Source of the DNA: Grammothele lineata
Taxonomy: Eukaryota; Basidiomycota; Agaricomycetes; Polyporales; Polyporaceae
NCBI GenBank assembly: GCA_002150815.3
Contig: NDFF03000050.1
Span: forward strand, 310,001 to 374,000
Length of the DNA stretch: 64,000 nucleotides
Direction of reading: 5' to 3'
The position numbers and the translations under genes were made by a program. Under the pieces are notes generated by a model. The model saw only the letters and a program-made list of their open reading frames with translations, did no database searches and was not told the origin of the DNA. Shown here piece by piece: positions 14,041 through 25,500 of the stretch (positions are counted from its first letter, which is position 1; each line of letters opens with the position of its first letter).

Positions 14041-15250
14041 TCAGCATCCTCTCAGGCCCACCACCTGCACATACACCGCAGCGACAAGTAGCCCCAACGA
14101 GAACGCGACTACCATCCTCACGCGCTCCTCGAAGCCCCACCCTCCTACTCCTGCTTCCACCGCGGCGCGCGCCCGCTCGAGCAAGCCAGCCTTCGGAACG
14201 CGGTTGCCGAGGATGACGACCGAGCCGTCGCTGGGAGGCTCGTCCGCGCCCGTGACTTGGAGCCCGACGGGGACATTGTCAACGAGGTGTGCGGCACGAA
14301 GGCCGGGAAGGCCGTCGATCGAGTGTATGTTGAAGCGCGCCCACCACCACTTCATGCTCCGGGTAGGGTACACACGCGTCGTGGCCGTGGTCGTCGTCGT
14401 CAATTTTTCCCGATCGTTCGCGTCATCGTACGTGTCCGACGCTGGGGGCGAGGAAGGCGAGGAAGAGTCGGAGGAAGCGGTGGAGCTGGAGGCGTCCGGG
14501 AGATCGACGGGCTCGCTGGGGCAGCTTGAGGGGTCGTTCGCGAATCGCGCGTCGAGAGCCTCCATCTTGCCGGACCACTGGAGGAGGGCCCGTCGTTGGG
14601 ACTTGAAGGTGTACATCGGGACCGCGTACCCGCAGGACTGAAGATTGCAGCCCGCGACGTGTCACAAGGGAAGGTGGAGGCAGCCCGTGCGGTAGAGGTG
14701 CAGAGAAGAGACAGTGAGCGCTCACTCTCGGGTCCCCCAGGCGCGCGCGAGGTCGAATGACTCACCGAGTTGGCCTTGTGTACGTCGACGACGATAGCCG
14801 CGCGCGAGCCCGAGAGACGTTTCTCGGGTGGGATGAGATCGAGGTACTCCGGCGTGCCAAACTCATAGACGGTTCCGGTGCCGAAGAGACGAACTATGCG
14901 TGCCGCGCCCTCGAAGGCGCAGAACATGATCGTGATGCGGCCGTTCTCGCGCAGGTGTGAAATTGTTTCTACACCTAAGGGAGACACAGGGTCGGAGTGA
15001 GAATATTGCACGGATATGAGGGATATGGTAAGGGAGAAGGGTAGCTGTGGACCGGAGACGTACCACTGCCGCTGAGGTCTTCGTACCATACACGGGTCTT
15101 GCTCGCGATGTGGAACGACCCGCGAAGGCCTTTCGGTGACAGATTGACGTGCCCGGATCCTGTGAGGGGGGCAGTAGCGACGAAGAACATCTCCTGTTTT
15201 TGAATCCAGGGGACGAGTTCGTCTGGGACGCAGTCGTAGAATTTCACCAT
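14041..15250 (-). CDS. PNPOx-like FMN split-barrel protein with C-terminal membrane anchor (330 aa)
   Basis: Three exons on the minus strand: 15250-15064, 14974-14766, 14637-14041; phases close to 330 aa (a Met two codons upstream, at 15256, is also possible). Residues 1-130 match the pyridoxamine 5'-phosphate oxidase-like family: FYDCVPDELVPWI, ATAPL, HVNLSPKG, RVWYEDLSGSG, ETISHLRENGR, RIVRLFGTGT. A Ser/Thr/Asp-rich insert follows. The tail is hydrophobic (VVAFSLGLLVAAVYVQVVG), predicting a tail-anchored membrane protein. It is convergent with the peroxidase gene (251 nt apart). The intron at GSG|VET is absent from the paralogue at 17096, whereas that paralogue has an intron at GTG|TIHE missing here. 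FMN binding is expected from the family; the substrate is unknown. Confidence 0.88.
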
Positions 15251-15256
15251 ATTCAC

Positions 15257-17095
15257 TTCGTGTCTGTATGTGCGGTCATGTCAATACGTGGCATAGAATA
15301 ACCCTTGTCGAGAGGACGTGATAATAAACGCACCGCAGCTAAACTAGAGGACGTTCGGGTGGGGAGCTATATGCGCGAGTCAAACCGATGTGCCGAAGCG
15401 AGGGAAGTGGTAAGAGGGTAGATATAGGATGGAATCGCCTCACGTGCAGAGGGGGCGCAACACTCTATGACCAATGACCTGCGGCACGGCATCGGCATTG
15501 AAGAAGGCATGCATTGAATGAAGAGGGTACTGACGAAGAAACGCACGGAGCAATTTGCAATCGGGCAACGTGATACGGACGTGCGGGGGAGGAGACAGCG
15601 TAGGGCGCGAGAACATAGTTGGCGGGCGCATGACAGGGAAAGTAGGATTGATAATTCTTTAGGCCATACGCCAAGAGTCGGTGAATTCTTTGTTCTTAGG
15701 TGAAGAAGAACCAGAATAAGTATGAAGATACGACGACGCGAAGAATATACACGCACCGAAAGTTCGCCCGACCAATAAGTACGCTACTCCATCTAACACC
15801 TTTGTCTGTTTGCCTACGGCCGTTCTACAGGGTCTTGTTCTTCATGACGGCGATGTACAGCTAAGATGTACAGAGCGCAGTGCGCCGATGACATCAACGT
15901 TGAAAACTATGGTACCTGCCAACTGTTCAGAACACGACTCGGATTCACCGTGCAACTGAAGACATCGAACTGACCTGTACAGCACCCGCAGGGCGAGGTA
16001 ACCAGAAATAGGCAGACGCTAGTCGTTACATGTAGTATACAGCTTGACGGAGGTCTGAGGATGAACTCAAAGCGACGATTACGACTGTGCTTCCGAGTCA
16101 AACGCAAGGCATCGATCTTGGTCGGATCTTGAGCACTTTAGCTTTAGCATACCAGTTATTGGTTGGCCGACTAGGTGGCTCCAAGGTCCATACTGGACGG
16201 CGGAGAAACAGTTCTCAATTGGAGGGGCAGCAGAGTTGGAGGTAGAAGCTGAAGGCCGATGACGTTGTCGTATTGGCCGTCACTGGGTCCGGGTTATCGA
16301 CCAATATCGGTTGATAAGGGAGAAAACCAGAGAAAACCGCGACTTGCCGAAGCCTGCCGACCGCGCGGCATGCATTACATAATACACATCCTGACCTGAT
16401 CGGGACTTGCATTCTCGAAACCGCCGCCGAAAACTGGCTTGCTGAGGTCCAATTCCTTCGTCTCTTCTACTTCGTCTTGCTTAGCCGGTCCTGCTCAGCC
16501 CTCGCTTCGGTGATGCATCGATGTACCCTCATATTTGGATCTCTCTATCTCATTACTCTCTTCAACGTCCACAATCACGGAAAATCTTTACAACAACCGT
16601 ATGGTCAACGTACTGCAAGGGCGCGCACAGGCAGCACGCTTAGCCGCTCCCGGTAGATGGCCTGGACCTCTGTCAGGGCGGTGTAGTGCAGTGGAGAAGC
16701 GGGCTGGGGGGGCTGGGAGGATGTTAGAGCGTGGTCTTTCTTCGGTAGGATCCATACAGACTCATTATCGTCGTGCAATCCATACGCCCTGCTCCATCCA
16801 TGCCACGTCCAACCAGCTGCGTGTTCACGTACAAGAGATATCCTCGTGTTGCTCAGCACACCTTACCGCGCCGCCTCCCAGCGGAATCGTCGAAACGACT
16901 TTCAAACGCGCAGGCGGCTCACCTGACTCTTCTTGAGACTCCGCGAGTCAGACGAGTCATCTATTTCTTCAGCTGATGTCAGCTCGCACGAAGACCTCAT
17001 AAGATTGTAGCGCTTCCAGAGGTGAGTTCCTTGTCCCGAATCCACCCGTATCTCCTTCATCCTGCTGTTTTCTACAGCAATCGTCTACCATCGAC
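15257..17095. promoter_or_regulatory. Shared divergent upstream region of the two PNPOx-like genes
   Basis: About 1.8 kb between the divergent PNPOx-like genes; no coding sequence supported. The last 80 nt before 17096 are pyrimidine-rich and are the left end of the duplicated block. Confidence 0.4.
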
Positions 17096-18178
17096 ATGGG
17101 CAAGTTCTACGAGAGCATTCCGCCGGAGCTCATACCTTGGATCCTCAAGCAGGAACTCTTCTGGGTCGCTACCGCACCCCTCAGCCCCGAAGCTCATGTG
17201 AACGTCTCCCCCAAAGGTGTTCGCGACTCTTTCCATGTCGTTTCGCCCACGCGCGTCTGGTATCAAGACCTCACTGGGAGCGGGGTGGAGACGATCTCGC
17301 ACATCCGGGAGAACGGACGGGTGACGCTGATGTTCAGCGCGTTCGAGGGCCCGCCACGCATCGTTCGGCTCTTTGGAACAGGTACGTCTTATCTGCTTGC
17401 CCTTGCCTTCTTCGCGCTCTTCTGTTCCCTGTTCGATACTCGCCTTTCTGTGTCCCTGTCCCTCCTGTCCCCTCTCTTCGAACCCGTACCCTCCTCGAAA
17501 TATGTCTTGTAACTTATCTTCATCTATGAAAATGCGCATACTGACATACCGTGCGTGCAGGGACCATCCACGAGTTCGGCACCCCCGAGTACGAGAAGCT
17601 CATCCCTCCCGACCAACGTCGTCCCGGCTCGCGAGCCGCCATCGTCGTCGACGTACACAAAGTCGGCTCTGTACGTCCTCCCCTCACTCTCCCCCACTGC
17701 CTCCCGTCTCACGTTCACCTCCGCTAACGCGTGCGTCTCGTGTTCCCAGTCATGCGGGTACGCCGTTCCGTACTACGAGTTCCGCGGGCACCGCCAAGCC
17801 CTGCTCGACTACTTCGACGCGCGCGAGCGCGCAGACCGCGCCGACGCGCGCGCGCACGCGGACAAGGGCCTCAAGGCGTACTGGGCGGAGAAGAACGCGC
17901 GGAGCATCGACGGGATCCCCGCGCTCGCGGACGCGCTGAGTGCGGAGGGCGTGCCGGTGTGCGAGGAGCGGATGCGTCGCGCGGACGCGGTGGTGGCGGG
18001 GGCGAGTGGGAATGGGAGCGGGAATGCGGGGAGGGAGAGGGGAGGGGAGGTCGCTGCTGCGGGTGCGGATGTGCGTGCTGAGCAGGGAGGGAGGCGGCGT
18101 GTGGAGGAGTGGGTGGTCGCGTTCGCGTTGGGTGTGGCGGTGGCGGCAGTGTACGTCAAAGTCGCGGGTGTCGTGTAG
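17096..18178 (+). CDS. PNPOx-like FMN split-barrel protein with C-terminal membrane anchor, copy 2 (274 aa)
   Basis: Three exons: 17096-17381, 17561-17670, 17750-18178; phases close to 274 aa. The protein opens MGKFYESIPPELIPWILKQ and carries the same blocks as the gene at 14041: ATAPLSPEAHVNVSPKG, RVWYQDLTGSG, ETISHIRENGR, RIVRLFGTG, EFGTPEY, PGSRAAIVVDVHK, SCGYAVPYYEF and a NARSIDGIP helix region. A Gly/Ala/Arg-rich linker leads to a terminal hydrophobic span (WVVAFALGVAVAAVYVKVAG). It has no intron between GSG and VET. It is the left member of a duplicated block; its copy at about 28.7-29.8 kb is a pseudogene. Confidence 0.9.
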
Positions 18179-19493
18179 GTGAGTAGCCTTCGGCTCCCAA
18201 CGCGTTGTCTGGACATTTACGAACACTTTCTCGCAAAGGTGCGCCCGGACGGTATCATGACATACGATCAGCCCCGTTATATGCCAGTTGTAGTAAGATC
18301 AACCCGAATTTCTGCCTCCCCTCTATCCACACACGTACTCCGTTCTAATTCTGATAGAAGTGGAGGCTGATTCTTTCTGTCCCCGCCGCCATAGTCTGTC
18401 TTCGCCACTATCCTCATCATCCTAGGAAAGCTATCAAAAGTATCATCGAAGGGCGAACTTCCCCATCCTACGAACGAGTTCATCGCTTGTTGGTTCCAAT
18501 TGTCTTGCACAGGCTGGCGTTCTCGCGAGGTGGATTTTGACGTAGAGCAATCATCGTGACTCGAAGCGGCACTTGTGTTTATCGCAAACGTCTTGGTTTC
18601 TTCCTACTCGTTCGGTCAGCGACTCACAATCAACGACGGCGCGTATGCACGGTCGTACCCGTCACCGGTCTCCTCGCGAGACTCTTGACTGCTTGGGATC
18701 GTCTATCAGCAAGTAACTTACTGGGCTGTTGCTGTTCCCATAGTGAGTACGTCACCGTCGCTCGACTTCATGACGCCCGTCTCGTTAACTGTCGCCCGCG
18801 GCAGGTCGCAAGAACATCCTCAACGAGCAGGATACCTCGCAACGTTGTCGTGTCTACTATAGGCACCCTGGGGTATGCATCGCTGTAACGGCGACGCATG
18901 ATACGTAGCGTGCTTTACCACCGTGGTCTTCTGTGGTCCAATCTGGCCGTGACGGGCCGTAAGCCCTGGCAGTATGCAGGAAGAGCCTTGTGGTGGCTCC
19001 GTGGGTGCCATGATACATGGGACGGGAGCTCATCGGCGGAGAAGCCTTCCAGCGTGTTTGTCCGAATGAAGTGCGCATGGGCGGGATGATCGCTACTGAT
19101 AAGGGGGTGCTATATGCGAGCGACGAGAACTCAGTCTGTTGTAGTCTACCACTTATGTTTCGTAGCATGTTCTTGTCGGATGTGAATCGGGCATCAACGA
19201 GGCGAGCGTAAGACATCAAGCAAAGTCTCCAACGATGTCCATAGAGGTTTGGATTTGACTATACGCTGCCCGATAGGCGGCGTCTTCGCACGAGATGACA
19301 CGCGGCGGTGCTCGAATCTTCTTTTTCTCAAGATCTCCTTGGATTCCCAATAGTACTGCCCCGAACACCGAGCAGCCTCATGGTCGAGGCTGTGGCGCGA
19401 TACACAGATTACAGACCTTGTTTTTTGCACGGTGCCGCTTCGATCCCTGGGCCCTCTCCTCCTTCTCCCCCATTCTCGCGGACCGTCTCTGCA
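18179..19493. other. Duplicated spacer upstream of MLKL-like gene A
   Basis: No coding sequence supported. It is diverged but recognisably the same as 29,832-31,077, including the leader just before the MLKL-like start (agtactgccccgaac, 19352 and 30919). Confidence 0.5.
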
Positions 19494-22400
19494 ATGCTGT
19501 CGAAGCAATATCGCCTTCGCATCTCACCACCATCCTCGGAAGACATCCTAGCGGGGACGATCGCTGGATTGGAGCTTCTCGAGAAGGCCTCGGATGTGAT
19601 CCCGGGGATCCCATGTCTTGGTATGATCCTCTCTTCCGTGACTGGGATCGCAAAGTCAGTAGAGGTGAGCTTCCTACAAAGTACGATGAGGCCTCCCCAA
19701 TAATTTATAGCTGGCTAGAAAATGAAAGGCACAAAAGAGGGGTTTGTGGAGCTGGCGACGCGTGCCGCTGATCTTGTGCAGCACATTGAAAAGCGTCTCA
19801 AGACAGAGTCATACGAGGCGAGCAAAGACATCAAGGAGATTCTCGAGGACCTCTACAAGTAATTCCATCACACGTCGCTAGCATTGTGTGTCTAACATAC
19901 TCTTTCGTCGCAGGGTAATTGCCAGGATTCGGCGGATCATAGAACAAGAGCAAGGGCGATCTCGCATAGATCGTTTTCTTCACCAAGCGTCGATTGCAGC
20001 AACATTGAGAAAGGGCATACAAAGCCTAGACGACGCTAGGGAGAATTTCAATGTATGTTTAGGGTGTGGTGTAGTCTATTCTCCCTCAGGATAGTCGAAC
20101 GTAGTATACTCCGGGCTGACACTACCATGGCAGACAGCCTGCTTGATTTCTCTCACCCAGAAGGTGGAGCTACAGGCAAATTATGACGATGAGCTCCAGG
20201 TACGTGTTTCTATCATACGTCTGCGCATGTAACTAAAGTACACACTCAATTTACTGTTGAAACAAACTAGATACGCCGTCTACGCTGGGGTGATATCACC
20301 GTGCTTGCCACTCGTGGACGGAATCATATCTTTGGGAAATACGAAGCACAGGAGTACGACGCACGTTTGGACGGCAAAGTAGTTCGGGTACGAGAACTGC
20401 GTGAGAAGGGCGTGATGGGACCAGTGCGTATTCCAAATGTGCCTCACTGTGTGTACGACGCCTTACGGTGCTATGACTGCTAGGATGCCATTCAATCGCT
20501 TGTTCTTTACAATCCAAACAAGTGCGTTTGTGCGATCTCTTACTGGTGGAAGGCCCATGTAACGCTATCATTTTAGGAACGGCATGAATCCTACGTTAAC
20601 GCAAATCTTGGGAGTGTCACACAAAACAGTGGAACACCCGTTTTACGTGCTCGAGGCAGGTGAGTATCTGGATATTTCGATGGTGCAAGACTCGAAGCCA
20701 GTGAGCAGCGAACTAAAGTGGCTTTCACACATAGGTGTCCACTCTCTTGCCAAAGACATTATAGGAGTGGGTCCTCTAGACCTCCTTAGGGCCTGGCTTC
20801 AGCATGTGAGCAATTTTCTGCCGACAAAGGTACTTCTACTCATCTATTTGTAGACCATCGAATTTGAGGTTTGTACATATTCAGGAACGGAAGGGCAGGA
20901 TTCATACGATGTGGGTTTGCATATTCAGAGCGCGCTTCAATATGCAAGGCGTACAGAGGTTCCAGTAGAGAATGTACGTCTCTTTGTCTAAATCGCGCAA
21001 CGTTCATAACCGCTGATGATCAAGAAACACCGCATAATAGGCAACAAAAGGTGTGATGCATACGCATAGTGCCTGCACCTTATCCGCCTCTCTCAACGAG
21101 AGTGGAATCCTCAAACTGGACATTTCGGATCTATGCGGGGCAAATAGTGACTGCCTGCGACGATATCTCGAAAGAACGTACTCTGAGGTTTGTTTCTTAG
21201 GTTCTGCCGCCTCTCCCACTTTGCTAAGCTGAGATTTCCCAGTATTATGGCCTTGAGCTACCCAAACAAGGCATGGTTATCTTTTGGTACATCGTCGCAT
21301 CATTGGCACACTAACATGCCCATTTTGCATACACAGATGTCGCTGGTTTTGTCTATGATCAGAGCTATTCATCCGCGGCAGACCTGCTAGCTGCACTACG
21401 CCATTTTTGGGATCCCAACTCATCCCCCATTCCCACCCTGTGCATCTCAAATGCCGTCGACCGCTTTGTTGCCTCAGGAATGGGCACGATTTGGTCATAC
21501 ACCTCCAGCTCCGCCACCGACGGCATTCGCATAGGCGACTACGGCCACTTTGAGCTCGGCGAGGACGGCGCACGTCGGTTCGTCCGTCTTGGACACGTCG
21601 AGGCGCTCATGGGAGTGCCGTTATCCGTTGGGAGCTGGTGGTCGACCAGGGATTCCCGGAGGATCTGGAGTGAAGAGCAGGTGTGGCAGAATGACGAGAG
21701 AATGAGGTGGGTCTCGCAATCATTTCGTTTTCTGTCTGTGCGCCGTGCTGTGCGGTGCCCATGATCCTGGGTGGAGGAACATGATTGTTGATTCACATCT
21801 TCCCAGCTGCGAGTTTGTTCTGGACAAAGGACACCCGGGATATCTACGCCGTACTACTCGTGTAATCCTGGGGCACGAGATGTTCGCCCGCGGAAGGTCC
21901 TCAAGTGTGTCGACGTTTTTCTGGGACCATGCAGAGACAGTCGCAGAGCAACACAATATCAATTTGTACGATCTCGTCCTAGGTACATACACCTCTGCTT
22001 AGATCTCATCTTATCATTGTATGTCTATTCACACGCTTCTGTCCTTTTGCAGTGCAAGGCTACCGGATCTTTGTCTATGTGAAAGAGAACTCAAATGGTG
22101 AGGATAGCATGACGTCCGCTGGGGGCTCTGCGCCTAATGGTGCGTCTAGTTTACATCTCTCTAAGTGCAGCTCACACCTGATTGTGGCCGTTCCTTAGGA
22201 ACCTCACCCTCTACAGTGTATTTCCACCCGAACCGTCTACCTGACACCGGCGAGATGCCGGATTCGTTGGGTTTTTGGTCTTGCAGCCCGGACCCAGATG
22301 TCGAGCATCCCGAAGGGATGTCCGACGTAATTGGAGACTTCCAGTTGTGCATGGAGTAAGTGAATGGTTCAATGATGCCTGTTTTCATGTCTCATTAGAG

Positions 22401-22542
22401 CAACAGTATGGATGTGGCGTATAACTACCTCTCACCTTTCGCGGGGGAGATTGTCAGGACAGTGAACCGTCTGCGGAGGGGCAACGACAATGACCTAGAA
22501 ATTTGCGAAGATGAATCGCGTTTCACTACCATATGGGCTTGA
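19494..22542 (+). CDS. MLKL-like protein: helical HeLo/4HB-like domain plus pseudokinase-like domain, copy A (703 aa)
   Basis: Sixteen exons: 19494-19664, 19719-19858, 19914-20052, 20134-20199, 20271-20423, 20484-20521, 20577-20659, 20735-20805, 20854-20973, 21041-21187, 21243-21270, 21337-21706, 21777-21982, 22053-22139, 22199-22355, 22407-22542; phases close to 703 aa. Residues 1-170 are all helical, with a Gly/Ala/Ile-rich first part (ILAGTIAGLELLEK) like HeLo-type membrane-active domains and MLKL N-terminal bundles. From about 173 a kinase-like fold is suggested: GKVVRVREL (Arg213 at the usual Lys), a Pro-Leu-Ile-Leu-Gly-type segment (TLTQILGVSH), hinge FYVLEAG, and ESGILKLDISDL in place of a DFG region. 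No HRD is seen, so a pseudokinase is predicted. The C-terminal 330 aa are unassigned. The intron at 21271-21336 would use a GC donor. Confidence 0.8.
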
Positions 22543-25500
22543 AGCAGCTGTGAGACTCAAATATTGGAGTGTGCAGTTTGTTTGGACAGGCGTTGTTGTA
22601 ATCCTAGGATGTGCTCTCTAAACATCAATATTAGACGATCTCTTGATGAAATCCGCACTGCATACGAAGAAGATATCATATTGAGAGCTAGACCGCGATA
22701 ATTGAAGCTCTAATCGATCTCGCTGAGTGGTTCTACAGGCTAGCAATTCACACTTATCCGTGTAGTAGTGGTTCTAGTCTCAGATTTAGGTATAAATCTG
22801 ATTATATGCGTCTGAGATCATGTCATATCTGATCTGAGCGGTGCCGGATCCGACTCAGTCAGTTGTAGCTTATTCAACGTAATATTTACTAATGAGGAAC
22901 CTGTGCAACACTGACCCACGATGATGCACCTCAGGAGAACACCTCGTTTTTATAAAACCGTACAGTATACGCTGAGAAGGTACAAGTGTGGGGAGGTAGG
23001 ATTCAGTTCCAGTAGTGAAGAGTCTGAAGGACGTACAGGGTGCTCAATCTTCGTTTCCGGCAGGATCAACACGGCACTCATATTCAGGTATGAGGTTAGG
23101 GGCATGAAGAAAGGAGTCACTGCATTCATAGCGTAGGTATAAGCCTCAGTAATTCCGCTAGAGTCTTGAAGCTCACAGCTAGGCTCGATAGCCGCACCGT
23201 ACTAGAATATGTAGTAGACATAGGGGTAAGCGATGGGCTAACCCCATGTGGTGCCAAGTCCAGCGAGCCCAAGATGTGACAGATTGACAGGAACGTCGTA
23301 GCGAACGCCCAGGCATCGGACAGCAACGGTGCCGCCCATAGGCTGACCGCGAGACCCCAATGACGAGCCTGAGCGCGCATATACAGTGGAGGATGAGGTG
23401 AAGGGCGGCGAATTGCTTACGGCGCGCGAGGACGGTACCTCGGGAGCCGCGCGCGGCGGCCCGCGACATCCCTTCTGGATCGAGAATGATCTAGGAGAGT
23501 CGAGTCAGAATGAGCTGTCAAGGAGACGACCGAGACGACATGATGCGCTGTGGCACTGTCCGTGTCCGCTCCTGGCGCCTCACCCGACCTGTACATTCAC
23601 GACCATAGACACCCAATCTCGCCCTTAAAAGGATGCTCAGTCGTGCAATCTCTGCCACGCGCACTTGGACGAAGCTCGTCATTAATATGACCTTGCTACG
23701 CCGATGCAAGTTCGATCATACTTCTGATTACCGACGCACATTCTCTCGGATTCACCAGCAATACTTTCTAATACCTCGGGCTGTATGCGGCCTCTCGCTC
23801 GAGTGGTGCTTGTGTCCATCGCGCAGGACAGGTACGCTGCCATGACCTCTGTCGATGCCGTGAACTGGTACGCATACGCTCCGTAGACTGGTTCGCGCTC
23901 GCTCGCAACGCGCGGCAGTACAAGTCGTGTTGGATAGGCCCTAAGAGGGACCTGCAGTGAGAGTACGCGCAATTGAGGAAATCATCGAAGTACATGATCG
24001 TGTCGAGACCGTACATCGTACACCCTACATAACTTATGAACCCTGATCATGGCATCAGCAGCACGTTCGGGTCAGCGCGCACACTAGGTGAGAGAACTTA
24101 CTCCCGTGCGTACATGTCTAGCTGAATTAGCCACCTCGTAGCGTGTTCTGCGTAACGCCCCAAACCCTGAGTCGCGCCGTGCGGGGGACGTGCAGCGAGG
24201 GCACCATGATCCAGTGCGCGCGCGCGAGGTGGGCAACACTCGACGCGTGACGTCCGCGAAATGGGAACGACGGCCCCGTCATGCGCTCGAGCTCGTCTAC
24301 GAGCGTTGGCCGTAAGAGCGCACGACGTCTTGGATGGTTGTAGAATAGAGACTGCCAAGCAGTTGTCAGTATTCTCGCGACAGTATTGGAATTTGTAACA
24401 CGCACATCATGACATGGACGTCGGGCGTCTCCATGAGCTGGTAGAGCAATGTAAATCGCGGGTCGAGATCGAGGCCGCGTTAGCAGCATGTTCGGTTGAC
24501 GCGCGTACGCATGCCCTCGGCGAGAGGACTCACCCGCGAACGCAAAGTGGTGTCTGCAGTAGCCGCGTTGCAGCACGTTCCGCGGAGTGCGCCAACACAT
24601 TAGCTACGCTGAGCGGTCGAGTGAAGGCAGAATGTCCCATAGCGCACGCACGTGCAACGTGCGATGTCCGCGGGATGGAGGCGACGGCCACCTCGTATGC
24701 TCGTCTACAAGAGGCGTCCGCAAGGGCGTACGACGTCCTGGATGATTGTACGCTAGAAACACCAAAGCAGATGTCAGTATGGTTGCACGAGCATTGGAAT
24801 TGAGAATGCGCACCTGGAGGTCGAGTGATGCGGAACGCGAGTCGAGGGTCTAAAAATGGAGGCCCTCATCAGTCGCACGAGAGGCTTCAAATTGCGGGCG
24901 CGAATGAGGGCGCGCGAGGGAATCAGCGTCGACGCTCAGGAGAGTGCATCGAGCGTCACTTACTCCCTAAACAATCAAGTCTGAGTGGCTCCCCTCAACG
25001 CGAACGTGAAATTTGATGTATGAGCAAAAGGCATTATACAAGGAGTTGTAGCACGTACCGTAGTCTCGTCTGACACGTTGCGGCCGCCGGCGCGTGTACG
25101 CACTGGCACGCGTGCGGAAGCCTGAGCTTCGGTGTATCGAATGTTTGGACGCGAGCATAGGACGACTATGGTGTGCAGGATCGTCGAGCTGAGCATTGGG
25201 AGATATGTGTGCAACGTTCACTCTCAGTGCATTAGAGCGAGATCGCGCTGAGCGTCGCACGGAGAAGAACACGTTCGAACTGGAAATACTAACCGCTATG
25301 TCCGGTGGGAAGCACTGGCGGGGTGCGCGCTTCAAAAGTAAGCATGGCGATGAGCAGCGGGGGAAGCTGTTTTGATGATATATTCGCGTTGTGAGATGAC
25401 GAGACGGATGATGGAGATGGAGATGGAATAATATACCTGACGGACAGGCAAGCCTGACATGCGTTGAGTGACAGATTCGTCCGATCTAGTCTGGTGTCGC

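Larger units (their letters stand above)
17050..24090. repeat. Segmental duplication, copy A (about 7 kb)
   Basis: This block (PNPOx-like gene, spacer, MLKL-like gene, downstream spacer) recurs in the same orientation and order at about 28,690-35,690. Landmarks keep an offset near 11.58 kb: MLKL-like ATG 19494 versus 31078, stop 22542 versus 34114. Noncoding landmarks also match, for example near 18,630/30,040 and 24,000/35,600. Ends are estimated by eye. Confidence 0.85.

Noticed and set aside
13886..14641. Long plus-strand open frame of 251 codons after the peroxidase
   Set aside because: It is antisense to the PNPOx-like exon 3 on the minus strand and has no family resemblance; the minus-strand model is clearly real.
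20806..20853. Alternative donor at 20830 extending MLKL-like exon 8 by eight codons
   Set aside because: It would leave a 24-nt intron. The 48-nt intron from gtgagc at 20806 is the plausible one and the extension is frameshifted in copy B.
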